From positions 1 to 64,000 of the forward strand of contig JAFGXR010000080.1 of the NCBI GenBank assembly GCA_016936555.1: a DNA stretch of 64,000 nt. The letters run 5' to 3'. A program made the translations under genes and the position numbers. Origin of the DNA: Spirochaetales bacterium. GTDB taxonomy: Bacteria; Spirochaetota; Spirochaetia; DSM-2461. Positions 16,887-25,047 of this stretch are shown one piece after another. How positions within the stretch are numbered: the stretch's first letter is position 1; the number at the start of each line of letters is the position of its first letter. The notes below the pieces were generated by a model. That model ran no database searches. It saw only the letters and a program-made list of their open reading frames with translations, and was not told where the DNA came from.

Positions 16887-17414
16887 ATGCGCAGAATCAT
16901 TCTTTCAGGAATCAAACACAGTGGTAAGTCGACCGTGGGCTGGGCCGTTGCCTCACAGCTGGGTCTCTTTTTTGCAGATCTGGACGATCTTATTTTAAGA
17001 GACGCGGAACACTTCAGCTCCGTCAGGGAATTGTTCCGGTCACAGGGGGCTGATGGTTTCAAAAAACAGGAATACGAAAGCCTGAAACATTTTCTACTGG
17101 GAAATGAAGGCAAGGAATTTGTTCTCTCACTCGGTGGGGGCACCATTGAAAACAGCCCGGCACTGACTTTATTGAAGAGGAATGATATAACAACCTACTA
17201 TCTCGACGCCGATGAAAGAGATCTGTACAACAGAATCGTCCGGGGAGGAATTCCTCCTTTTCTTGAAAGTGAAGATCCCGGGGAAAAATTCGGCGAGCTC
17301 TATAAGAGACGAGCGGAATTGTATAAAAATTGGGCTTCCTGTATTATTGATACGCGGGGAAAAACTCCGGCTGAAATCACCTCGCAGATAATATTGTCCC
17401 AGAACTATACGTAG
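16887..17414 (+). CDS. aroK: Shikimate kinase family protein
   Basis: Would phosphorylate shikimate in aromatic amino acid synthesis. Walker A is GIKHSGKST (residues 8-16), DLDDLI near 33-38 gives the shikimate/Mg-binding Asp pair, SLGGGTI near 86-92 is the typical substrate loop, and KRRAELY near 147-153 includes the lid-side Arg. The 175-residue length is right. Other aro genes are not adjacent. The stop codon overlaps the 3' end of the convergent glycosyltransferase gene by about ten bases. Confidence 0.88.
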   Translation: MRRIILSGIKHSGKSTVGWAVASQLGLFFADLDDLILRDAEHFSSVRELFRSQGADGFKKQEYESLKHFLLGNEGKEFVLSLGGGTIENSPALTLLKRNDITTYYLDADERDLYNRIVRGGIPPFLESEDPGEKFGELYKRRAELYKNWASCIIDTRGKTPAEITSQIILSQNYT

Positions 17415-18799
17415 TAGTTCTTTTTGCTTTTTTCCAGTCTCTTGCCGGAAGCCCTGATTTCGTCGCCGTAATCGCTAAGGATTTTCTCCAGGCTCTTTTT
17501 CAGGATTTTAAAACTGAATTCTCTTGAAGCGACCTTGAAATTGTGATCCACCATCTCCTGACTAAGCTTTTTGTTATTCAGCACCTTATTCATATCAGCC
17601 AGGTTTTTTTCCGTGATAATCAGCTCTCCGTCACGGCTGTAGTGATCCCGGATCTCAATATTGCGGAAACCGCACATTTTTATATCTGTTTTATAGACAA
17701 GATAGGTCGTCGTGACGATGGGGACCCGGGCGGCGACAGCCTCAAGCAGAGCATTTCCGAACCCCTCCCATACGGGAAGATAAGTAACCAGATCGGCATT
17801 GACAAGTACATCGCGGTTCGTGTAAATCCTCCCCTTTTCCGGATCCTCTCTTCTGACCGATTCCACGCGTTCGGCGATAAAGTGAAGGCGAACGCCCCTT
17901 TTCTGAGCCAGTTCTCTTAATTCCTGAAGGTAGGAATTGTCCGTCTCATCTCCCTCATAAAGAGAAACAATAAAATGAACCCGCGGGGCATCTTCTGTAA
18001 ATCTCTCCATGTAGCGGGCGACCAGTTCGACCGAATCTTCGATCCTCTTTCGCGGAACGACCCTTGTGGGCTGTATAAACAGCAGATCATCCTCTGAAAA
18101 TCCGAAATCTTCGCGGAAACGGCTGTTGTACTCGTCGCGGACCGGGGGATGGTCAAAATCCTCGCAATTATAGACGACATGGGGAATCACCCGTTTTATG
18201 GAACGGAGAATATGTTCCGCATAGGAGGAGATGACGACGTGCTCAACCCCCAGGTCCGTCGGCGGCATGATCTGGTTGAGAAAAGACTCGATGTGATTGT
18301 GGCTGAACCGGCTCCGTTCCCACCAGAAATCATGATGATGAAAAATGACGGCCATGCGCTTCTCCGTAGCCAGTTTATGAAGGGCCGCCCCGGCGAGAAG
18401 GCTCATGGGCATGGCGTTGGTATTTTCTCCGATCAGCACGTCTATTTCATTTTTCTGGATAAACTCGTAGATACGGGAAGCGACCTCCGAACCCTTCTCG
18501 ACAAGTTCTTCCAGAAGAGAGACTTTCCGCTCCAGAGAGAGATGGGGCGGATGCTTGGAGAGATGGGGAAAAACCATTTTTTCCAGATATCTCTGCTCTT
18601 CCGAATCAAAACGTATGGAGGGCAGCTCCAGACAGCGATCCTGTGCCACATGCTTCAGCGCTGAGGAAAACGCCCCTGCTACGGCAAAAATATCATGTCC
18701 CATGGCATTGAGGATTTCAATCCACTTATCGACTTCCAGAGAAACTCCGTCCACATCGCCCAGCTTCCCGCTGATAAAACAGATCCTGAATCTTTCCAT
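17405..18799 (-). CDS. Glycosyltransferase family 4-like protein
   Basis: Probable GT-B fold glycosyltransferase of 464 residues. The N-terminus has a typical acceptor-side opening (CFISGKLGDVDGVSLEVDKW), the middle has FIQPTRVVPRKRIEDSVELV (domain linker and nucleotide-sugar side), and the donor-binding segment is PVWEGFGNALLEAVAARVPIV, near residues 345-365, with the E-x7-E pattern. Sugar and acceptor are unknown. It starts two bases after the stop of the Crp-like gene, so the two form an operon. Confidence 0.85.
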   Translation of the reverse strand: MERFRICFISGKLGDVDGVSLEVDKWIEILNAMGHDIFAVAGAFSSALKHVAQDRCLELPSIRFDSEEQRYLEKMVFPHLSKHPPHLSLERKVSLLEELVEKGSEVASRIYEFIQKNEIDVLIGENTNAMPMSLLAGAALHKLATEKRMAVIFHHHDFWWERSRFSHNHIESFLNQIMPPTDLGVEHVVISSYAEHILRSIKRVIPHVVYNCEDFDHPPVRDEYNSRFREDFGFSEDDLLFIQPTRVVPRKRIEDSVELVARYMERFTEDAPRVHFIVSLYEGDETDNSYLQELRELAQKRGVRLHFIAERVESVRREDPEKGRIYTNRDVLVNADLVTYLPVWEGFGNALLEAVAARVPIVTTTYLVYKTDIKMCGFRNIEIRDHYSRDGELIITEKNLADMNKVLNNKKLSQEMVDHNFKVASREFSFKILKKSLEKILSDYGDEIRASGKRLEKSKKNYYV

Positions 18800-18801
18800 T
18801 T

Positions 18802-19425
18802 TCAGATCATCTCCCGCAGAGCCGGTTCATTGAGGATTTCAAAGTATCCCTTTCCCTTGCCGATCAGTTTCTGATCAATAAGGCTGTCGGCGGCATAGTA
18901 GAGATTTCTCCGGCTCACATTGAATACAGCGGCCAGAGCTGTCATGCTCTTGTAGTAATAGCGACCTTTCAGCTGATCGGTCAGAATGATATAGGCAAGA
19001 TAGTTTTCAAGCTTATAGGTATTGCGCCTGGCCATTTTATCGGCCAGAGATAAAAGGTTCTCATTAACTTTTCTAAGCATGAAAATAAGAAAATCCCTGT
19101 TTTCCTCCAGTTTGCGGAAAACATTCAAAGGAACTTCAAGAAGGGTCGAATCCTCAAGTGCGAATATATCTGAAATAACACGGTCATGATAGTAATGCAG
19201 TTCTCCGATGCTGTTGAACGACCGGGCTATTACGACCTGATAGGGAATTCCCTCTCTATCGCTATAGGTGAAAGATACGGTTCCGTCCATGAGAAACAGC
19301 ACTCCGTCGGGAAGCCGGATCCGCGACCCCTCCACATACGAGCCGATTCGGACGCGGTCTTTTATTTCCTCATTAAAATAATCTTCCAGGGGCGACCCTG
19401 AAATCAATTCATCAATACTTGCCAC
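18802..19425 (-). CDS. Crp/Fnr-family transcriptional regulator
   Basis: Regulator of 207 residues with a cyclic-nucleotide-binding-type beta barrel at about 10-120 (VRIGSYVEGSRIRLPDG, LFLMDGTVSFTY, FNSIGELHYYHD) and a helix-turn-helix near 160-190 (LAAVFNVSRRNLYYAADSLI). No iron-sulphur cysteines are present, so it is not a classical Fnr. The start is taken as GTG 19425 because GGAGG lies five bases upstream; an in-frame TTG at 19446 would be too close to the ribosome site. Its only operon partner is the glycosyltransferase, which it may regulate. Confidence 0.82.
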   Translation of the reverse strand: MASIDELISGSPLEDYFNEEIKDRVRIGSYVEGSRIRLPDGVLFLMDGTVSFTYSDREGIPYQVVIARSFNSIGELHYYHDRVISDIFALEDSTLLEVPLNVFRKLEENRDFLIFMLRKVNENLLSLADKMARRNTYKLENYLAYIILTDQLKGRYYYKSMTALAAVFNVSRRNLYYAADSLIDQKLIGKGKGYFEILNEPALREMI

Positions 19426-19500
19426 TCGAACCTCCGAAGCAGTCAAATTTAATTATTATTCAGAGGGGATTGAAATAAAAGAGCCAATTCGCATCTCCAT

Positions 19501-19529
19501 AAAAAAAGGACTACCCCGGAGGGCAGCCC
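19501..19529 (-). terminator. Terminator of the hydrogenase operon
   Basis: On the minus strand GGGCTGCCC (19529-19521), loop TCCG, GGGTAGTCC (19516-19508) pair with two G-U wobbles, followed by seven T. Confidence 0.75.
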
Positions 19530-19551
19530 AGAAGAACTATCACAAAGCGAC

Positions 19552-21300
19552 TTACTTGGAGTAAATCGGTCTTTCCTGGTATTTGGTGTGAAGAAGCTCA
19601 TGAGATTTGTGGCTCATGGGAGCCCCGAGGAAGTCCTTGTAGATCTTCGCGATTTCGGGGTTGTCATGAGACCGTCTGGTGACGCTCTTCTCATCATCGT
19701 TATAGAGTCCGGCGACACGCTGGGCTCTCACCGTATCGTTTGTATTGTAGGGCTGACCTCCACCGGCGATGCATCCTCCGCGGCAGGCCATCACTTCGAT
19801 AAAGTGATAAGGAGGCTCTTCCCCTTTTGCCTTCGCTTCACGCACCTCATTGAGAATCTCTTCCACATGAGCCATACCGTGGGCAACGGCCACTTTGATA
19901 TCGGTTCCGGCAAAGTCCACAACGCCTTTTCTCACGCCGGCCATGCCGCGGACGGCATGAACATTAAGGTCTTCCAGCTCATTGTCCGTAACCAGTTTGT
20001 AAGCGGTTCTCACCGCCGCTTCCATAACACCACCGGTTACCCCGAAGATCGTACCGGCCCCGGAATATGCACCGATCGGGCTGTCAGCATCTTCCTCTTC
20101 AAGACAGTCGAAACAGATACCTGCCGCCTTGATCATTCTGGCCAGCTCTCGGGTTGTCAGAACGAGGTCCATGTCCTGTTCCCCGGATGCCCACATATTG
20201 TCATCTCTGGTAATCTCGTATTTCTTGGCTGTACAGGGCATGATGGCAACGGTGTAGATGTCCTTGGCTTTTGTCCCGATCTGATCGGCGTAATACGTTT
20301 TCGTCATGACGCCCTGCATCATCATGGGAGATTTGGCCGTTGAGAAGTGGGGAATCATATCGTTGGCATATTTCTCCATGTAGTCCGTCCAGGCAGGACA
20401 GCAGGAGGTAATCTGGGGGAGGATTCCGCCGTTTTTGATTCTGTGTACCAGCTCGCTCCCCTCTTCCATAATGGTGAGGTCAGCCGAGAAGTTGGTATCG
20501 AATACCGAATCGGCACCGAGTTTTCTCAAGGCGGCGTAGATTTTACCGGTTACAAGCGTACCGGGCTCCATTCCGAACGCTTCTCCCAGGGCGACGCGGA
20601 CGGCGGGAGCGATCTGTACGGAGACATGCTTGCTCTCATCGCGGACAGCCGCCAGGAATTTTCTGGTTTCATCTTTCTCGTAGATAGCTCCGACGGGACA
20701 GTGAGCGGAACACTGACCGCACTTGATACAGGGACTCTCATTGAGGAGTACACCGCCGGCGGGAGCGATTCTGGTCTTGTGACCTCTTTCGAGGAATTCG
20801 AGGGCCCAGACGTTCTGAAGCTGCTGACAGACAAGGGCACAGCGGCCGCAGCTGACACATTTACGGGGGTCCAGAACGATCGAGGGAGTCGATTTGTCCG
20901 CTTCGATATCCTTGATATCCATTTCATAGGGGATTTCCCGGATGCCGAAGTCTCCTGCCAGGCTCTGCAGCTCACAGGTGTTGCTTCTACCGCAGGTGAG
21001 ACATTCCTGGGGATGATTGGAAAGAATCATCTCAAGGACAGTCGTCCTGATCTCCTGCAGTTCAGGATCGTGAGTGATATAGTTCTGGCCTTCCACGACT
21101 TCAGTGGCACAGGCTCTGACCATTTTGGGCGATCCCTCGACCTTGCAGACACAGAGTCCGCAGGCCGCCCAGGCGTCCAGGTCATCGTGGGCGCAGAGGG
21201 CGGGAATTTTTATTTCATCTGTCAAAGCCGCTTTCAGGATGCTAGTACCTGCTTTAACCTGAAGGGGCTTACCGTTTAATTTAATATTTACCATTTCCAC
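19552..21300 (-). CDS. hydA: [FeFe] hydrogenase catalytic subunit, NADH-dependent trimeric type
   Basis: Catalytic subunit that produces H2 from NADH and ferredoxin electrons, or the reverse. In order: 2Fe-2S site C36, C47, C50, C64; His/Cys 4Fe-4S site H96, C100, C103, C109; two 4Fe-4S sites C148/151/154/158 and C191/194/197/201; H-cluster motifs TSCCPAW (C300, C301), MPCTAKK (C356) and EVMACRGGC (C506, C510). All H-cluster ligands and the proton-relay Cys are present. The 582-residue length matches bifurcating HydA proteins. The GTG at 21300 is eight bases after AAGGAG and is preferred over the ATG two codons in. Last gene of hydC-HATPase-Fd-hydB-hydA. Confidence 0.96.
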   Translation of the reverse strand: MEMVNIKLNGKPLQVKAGTSILKAALTDEIKIPALCAHDDLDAWAACGLCVCKVEGSPKMVRACATEVVEGQNYITHDPELQEIRTTVLEMILSNHPQECLTCGRSNTCELQSLAGDFGIREIPYEMDIKDIEADKSTPSIVLDPRKCVSCGRCALVCQQLQNVWALEFLERGHKTRIAPAGGVLLNESPCIKCGQCSAHCPVGAIYEKDETRKFLAAVRDESKHVSVQIAPAVRVALGEAFGMEPGTLVTGKIYAALRKLGADSVFDTNFSADLTIMEEGSELVHRIKNGGILPQITSCCPAWTDYMEKYANDMIPHFSTAKSPMMMQGVMTKTYYADQIGTKAKDIYTVAIMPCTAKKYEITRDDNMWASGEQDMDLVLTTRELARMIKAAGICFDCLEEEDADSPIGAYSGAGTIFGVTGGVMEAAVRTAYKLVTDNELEDLNVHAVRGMAGVRKGVVDFAGTDIKVAVAHGMAHVEEILNEVREAKAKGEEPPYHFIEVMACRGGCIAGGGQPYNTNDTVRAQRVAGLYNDDEKSVTRRSHDNPEIAKIYKDFLGAPMSHKSHELLHTKYQERPIYSK

Positions 21301-21320
21301 GTGTATTTCTCCTTAAGTTC

Positions 21321-23105
21321 CTACGATACAAGCACAGCGCCGAACTTACAGCTGTCATAACAGGCACCGCATTTGACACATCTGCTCTGATCGATAACAT
21401 GAGCCACTTTTCTGTCTCCGGAAATACAGTTGACGGGACATTTTCTGGCACAGACCGTACAACCGATACATTTGCTCTCATCGATGGAGTACTGTACCAG
21501 ATCCTTACACTTACCGGCACGGCATTTGCCGTCATTGATGTGCTCGAGAACTTCTTCCTCGAAGGCGTTAAGAACCGAAAGAACGGGGTTGGGAGCCGTC
21601 TGCCCCAGACCGCAGAGAGAGGCTTTTTTCATGGCCTGACCCATATCCTTCATTTTCTGAAGGTCTTCGATCTCCCCTTTGCCCTGGGAAATCTTACTGA
21701 GGATTTCGTAGAGTTTCTTGGTTCCGATTCTGCAGGGGGCGCATTTACCGCAGGACTCTTCCACACAGAAGTCGAGGTAGAACTTGGCGACGTCGACCAT
21801 ACAGTCGTCTTCGTCCATTACGATCATACCGCCGGACCCCATCATGGAACCTACGGAGATAAGGCTGTCAAAATCGATCGGCGTATCGAGAAAGTCTTCC
21901 GTAAGCACTCCACCCGAAGGACCTCCCGTCTGAACGGCCTTGAATTTCTTACCGTTCGGAATTCCCCCGCCGATATCGAAAACGATCTCTCTTAGAGTCG
22001 TCCCCATGGGAACTTCGATCAGCCCGGAGTTTTTAATTTTTCCGGTCAGAGCGAATACTTTGGTCCCCTTGGAACCTTCCGTTCCGTACCGGGCGAACCA
22101 GTCCCCGCCTTTGGAAATGATAACGGGAATATTGGCATAGGTTTCAACGTTGTTGATAACCGTCGGCTTTCCGAAAAGACCTTTCGCCGCGGGAAACGGC
22201 GGCTTGGGTATAGGCATACCTCTTTTTCCCTCGATGGAGGCGAGAAGAGCTGTTTCCTCACCGCAGACGAAAGCACCCGCTCCGAGCCTGATTTCAAGAT
22301 CGAAGGAAAAATCGGTCCCCAGGATATTGTCTCCCAGGAGACCTCTTTCCCGGGCCTGATCCATGGCGATTTCAAGCCTCTTGATGGCCAGGGGGTATTC
22401 CGCCCTGATATAGATGGCTCCTTTATCGGCTCCGACACATTTTCCGGCGATAATCATCGCTTCGATGACCGAATGGGGGTCGCCTTCCAGCGTCGCTCTG
22501 TCCATGTAGGCACCGGGGTCTCCCTCATCGGCGTTACAGACGACGTATTTCTGATCGGCATCGATCCTCTGGGTGAAACTCCATTTCAGCCCCGTGGGGA
22601 ATCCCGCGCCACCCCGGCCTCTCAGACCGGATTTTTTCAGTTCATCGAGAATCTGCTGGGGAGTCAGCTCGAACAGAGCTTTTTCCAATCCCAGATATCC
22701 GTCCCGGGCAATGTACTCATCAATGCTTTCCGGATCGATGAGACCGCAGTTGCGGAGAACGATTCTCTTCTGTTTCTGATAGAACTTGATATTTTCAGGC
22801 TTGTATTCCTTCTTGCCCTCTTCTTTATAAAGGAGTCTGTCGACCATTCTCCCTTTTACGATATTTTCGGAGATGATGTCTTCGGCATCTTCCGGTTTCA
22901 CTTCGACATAAAACGCTTCATCGGGCAGGACCTTGACGATGGGCCCCTTTTCACAAAATCCGAAACAACCTGTTTTGACAATCTGCAGATCATTGCTGAC
23001 GCCCTGAACCTCAGCCTGGTGGAGAAGGGATTTGTAGATATCGTTTCCCTTTGCAGATTCACAGGCAGATCCGCCACAAACTAATACATAATTCTTTACG
23101 GCCAT
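21321..23105 (-). CDS. hydB: NuoF-like NADH-binding hydrogenase subunit
   Basis: Flavin- and NADH-binding subunit of the trimeric hydrogenase, 594 residues. An N-terminal thioredoxin-like 2Fe-2S domain (CGGSACESAKG and TGCFGFCEKGP) is followed by the NuoF core: GLRGRGGAGFPTGLKW (NADH/FMN loop) near 158-173, CNADEGDPGAYMDR near 189-202, and ESCGKCAPCRIGT near 470-482 as the 4Fe-4S ligand motif. A C-terminal two-cluster ferredoxin domain (CIGCTVCARKC and CVKCGACYDSCK) completes the architecture seen in electron-bifurcating hydrogenases. The ribosome site GAGAGGA precedes ATG 23105. It is 20 bases upstream of hydA. Confidence 0.96.
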   Translation of the reverse strand: MAVKNYVLVCGGSACESAKGNDIYKSLLHQAEVQGVSNDLQIVKTGCFGFCEKGPIVKVLPDEAFYVEVKPEDAEDIISENIVKGRMVDRLLYKEEGKKEYKPENIKFYQKQKRIVLRNCGLIDPESIDEYIARDGYLGLEKALFELTPQQILDELKKSGLRGRGGAGFPTGLKWSFTQRIDADQKYVVCNADEGDPGAYMDRATLEGDPHSVIEAMIIAGKCVGADKGAIYIRAEYPLAIKRLEIAMDQARERGLLGDNILGTDFSFDLEIRLGAGAFVCGEETALLASIEGKRGMPIPKPPFPAAKGLFGKPTVINNVETYANIPVIISKGGDWFARYGTEGSKGTKVFALTGKIKNSGLIEVPMGTTLREIVFDIGGGIPNGKKFKAVQTGGPSGGVLTEDFLDTPIDFDSLISVGSMMGSGGMIVMDEDDCMVDVAKFYLDFCVEESCGKCAPCRIGTKKLYEILSKISQGKGEIEDLQKMKDMGQAMKKASLCGLGQTAPNPVLSVLNAFEEEVLEHINDGKCRAGKCKDLVQYSIDESKCIGCTVCARKCPVNCISGDRKVAHVIDQSRCVKCGACYDSCKFGAVLVS

Positions 23106-23116
23106 TCTATCCTCTC

Positions 23117-23509
23117 TTACTGCTCTATTATATCCGCTGCCGGCTTGTCATAAACATGCTTGTTGACAAGACGCCCGTCCATGATATGCTGCCGGACAAT
23201 CTTTCTGGCAACTTCCCCATCGACATTTCCATAAATGGTATTGGGAATCCCGGGAGACCGGACTTCAACCGTAGGCTCTACATGACAAAGCCCCATGCAT
23301 CCGGCCTGGCGGATAATGACATTCTCATTTCCCACTTTTTTAAGCTCGTCAAGCAGAGCGTCAACCACATCCTTGGCTCCCGCGGCTATACCGCAGGTCC
23401 CCATTCCCACAATGACAAGGGTATCTTTACCCTCTGTATCTCTCTGAGCGGCTTCCTGTTTTTTAGCCTCTCTCAATTTTCTCAATTCTTCCAAAGTCAT
23501 TTTTGACAT
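23117..23509 (-). CDS. Thioredoxin-like [2Fe-2S] ferredoxin in the hydrogenase operon
   Basis: Small electron-transfer protein of 130 residues. After a charged helix (TLEELRKLREAKKQEAAQ) comes a thioredoxin-like ferredoxin fold with a first Cys in GMGTCGIAAGAK (about 35-46) and GCMGLCHVEP near 70-79. These give three visible Cys of the expected four, the fourth position being less certain. It lies 11 bases before hydB and 11 after the ATPase-domain gene, in one operon. Its role is presumably electron transfer or assembly for the hydrogenase. Confidence 0.85.
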   Translation of the reverse strand: MSKMTLEELRKLREAKKQEAAQRDTEGKDTLVIVGMGTCGIAAGAKDVVDALLDELKKVGNENVIIRQAGCMGLCHVEPTVEVRSPGIPNTIYGNVDGEVARKIVRQHIMDGRLVNKHVYDKPAADIIEQ

Positions 23510-23520
23510 TTTTCAATCTC

Positions 23521-24075
23521 CTAAGATAGCAAGTCTTCTTCCTGGCTGTTGATATAATCCCGCAGAAGCCCCAGCGATGCGGCGCTCTCGAGATCCCCCA
23601 GGACATCCAGCATCTCTTTCCTGTTCACCTGATAGGACTGCTCCTCTGTGCCTTTCGACAGAGACCGTACAGCCGTCAGATCATAATCTCCCTGAAAACA
23701 CATCACCTGATAGAGCAGTGCAACCGGATCACCCAGAGGCGGCGTATCGATATGGACCGGATTGAACCGGATATCGATTTCCGTTCCCCGCCCCTTTTCA
23801 GACCTTATGTCAAACCTTCCGTCTGTCATGGTCACAGTCTGAATCAGGAAAGGCAGGCCCAGCCCCACTTTCCGGTGCTTGTGCTTCACTCCGTCGGAAT
23901 AAAAGGGATCGGTAGCCCTTTTAAGCTCATCATCTGTCATGCCGCAGCCGTTGTCCCGGATTGAGACATCAAGGCTGTCTGCCGACTGTTTCATATTCAG
24001 TTGAATAAGGGATGAACCGGCTTCGACGGAATTCTGGATCAGATCCATTACACAGTCACACAGGGTGTAGTGCAT
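23521..24075 (-). CDS. Histidine-kinase-like ATPase domain protein in the hydrogenase operon
   Basis: 184-residue stand-alone GHKL ATPase. The N box is DLIQNSVEAGSS (N15), G1 is DNGCGMTDDE near 41-50, and G2 is KVGLGLPFL near 69-77. There is no dimerisation/phosphoacceptor His helix or sensor domain, so it is not a classical sensor kinase; an RsbW-like kinase or a pure ATPase is possible. It starts two bases after the hydC stop, so it is cotranslated with hydrogenase subunits. Similar genes occur in hydrogenase operons of Firmicutes and Thermotogae, as I remember; their role is not known to me. Confidence 0.82.
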   Translation of the reverse strand: MHYTLCDCVMDLIQNSVEAGSSLIQLNMKQSADSLDVSIRDNGCGMTDDELKRATDPFYSDGVKHKHRKVGLGLPFLIQTVTMTDGRFDIRSEKGRGTEIDIRFNPVHIDTPPLGDPVALLYQVMCFQGDYDLTAVRSLSKGTEEQSYQVNRKEMLDVLGDLESAASLGLLRDYINSQEEDLLS

Positions 24076-24077
24076 CT

Positions 24078-24554
24078 CTATTCGGTGTATTTGGCAACAA
24101 CCGCCGGAAGATCATCGGTACTGAGCTTTCCGTAAACTTCACCGTTAACCGTGAGAACAGGTGCCAGACCGCAGCAACCGATACAGCGGACAGCTTCCAG
24201 TGAAAACTGGCCGTCCTCCGTCGTGCTGTTAACGCCTATGCTGAGCAGGTTTTCCAGTTCCTTAATGAGGTCTTCCCCCCCCTTCAGGTAACAGGCCGTA
24301 CCCATACACACGGCAATCTGGTTCTTTCCAGGTTTTTCGAGTTTGAAAAAATGGTAAAAAGTGATAACTCCGTAGATTTTCGCGAGGGGAACATCAAGCA
24401 TGCGCCCCAGTTCAATGGCAATAGTCCTCGGTATAAAACCGTACTCTTCCTGTGTTTTGTGAAGAATCATGATAAGATTTCCCGGCTTATCTTTCCATTC
24501 TTCCACAAAGGCTGCCAGAGCATCAGTAATCTTATACTCTTCAGTAGTCTGCAT
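24078..24554 (-). CDS. hydC: NuoE-like [2Fe-2S] hydrogenase subunit
   Basis: Third subunit of the NADH-dependent hydrogenase, 158 residues. It has the thioredoxin-like 2Fe-2S motif C83-x4-C88 (CMGTACYLKG) and C124-x3-C128 (CIGCCGLAPV), and the NuoE helical N-terminus (KPGNLIMILHKTQEEYGFIP). First gene of the operon, preceded by GGGAGG and a clear promoter at 24591-24619 with a palindrome at the start site. Confidence 0.95.
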   Translation of the reverse strand: MQTTEEYKITDALAAFVEEWKDKPGNLIMILHKTQEEYGFIPRTIAIELGRMLDVPLAKIYGVITFYHFFKLEKPGKNQIAVCMGTACYLKGGEDLIKELENLLSIGVNSTTEDGQFSLEAVRCIGCCGLAPVLTVNGEVYGKLSTDDLPAVVAKYTE

Positions 24555-24573
24555 GGAACCTCCCTAAAGTCCT

Positions 24574-24591
24574 TTTGTAATAGTGTACAAA
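24574..24591. promoter_or_regulatory. Palindromic operator at the hydrogenase operon start
   Basis: TTTGTA-N6-TACAAA. It begins at the last base of the -10 and covers the expected transcription start. The N6 spacing is as in Crp-family sites (TGTGA-N6-TCACA); it does not fit the Rex consensus. Confidence 0.5.
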
Positions 24592-24619
24592 TATTATGTT
24601 GATTCGATAAATTTTTCAA
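24591..24619 (-). promoter_or_regulatory. Promoter of the hydrogenase operon
   Basis: On the minus strand TTGAAA (24619-24614), 17-bp spacer, TAATAT (24596-24591). Confidence 0.7.
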
Positions 24620-24711
24620 GAATAAATCCTATAAATATATAAAAGTTTATCAATTGTTTACATTTTTTCCTCCCGATGATAGAATTTGATGCCCAGATGA
24701 GGAGAAATAGT

Positions 24712-25047
24712 GTGAAGCTGAAGAGCATTAACAAAATTCTAGGTTATGAGACAGTTGTTGAAAATAGTGAAAATGATTTTTTTTCCAGTGCGTATACTTC
24801 TGATCTGTTAAGCGATGTCATGGGCAACGCACCATCCGATTCGGTTCTGATAACCATACAGGCCCACAAGAATACAGTTGCCGTGGCGACTCTCGCGGAA
24901 ATACGGGCGATTATCCTCTGTAACGGCCGGACGGCACCGGTCGAGATGATAGAAGCTGCCGCCGGAGAAAATATCTCGATATTCAGAACAGAGGACAACC
25001 AGTATGAAGCATCGTGGAAGATAAAAGGACTTCTCGACGGGGAATGA
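24712..25047 (+). CDS. DRTGG-like domain protein
   Basis: Small protein of 111 residues resembling the DRTGG/HPr-kinase-N-like family: opening KLKSINKILGYETV, then YTSDLLSDVMGNAPSDSVLIT, AEIRAIILCNGRTAPVEMI and a closing NISIFRTED. The GTG at 24712 is preferred because AGGAG (24699-24703) lies eight bases upstream; the ATG at 24676 has no ribosome site and the shorter start fits the usual family N-terminus. It is divergent from the hydrogenase operon and overlaps the PHP gene by four bases (ATGA). Stand-alone DRTGG proteins commonly accompany trimeric hydrogenase genes; the biochemical role is not established to my knowledge. Confidence 0.78.
   Translation: MKLKSINKILGYETVVENSENDFFSSAYTSDLLSDVMGNAPSDSVLITIQAHKNTVAVATLAEIRAIILCNGRTAPVEMIEAAAGENISIFRTEDNQYEASWKIKGLLDGE

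Noticed and set aside
19588-21279. Long open frames antisense to hydA (251 and 310 codons)
   Set aside because: They are shadow frames produced by the codon composition of hydA.
24574-24591. Rex-binding site at the hydrogenase promoter
   Set aside because: Arms and spacing (TTTGTA-N6-TACAAA) do not fit the TTGTGAA-N4-TTCACAA type. It is kept only as an unassigned palindrome.
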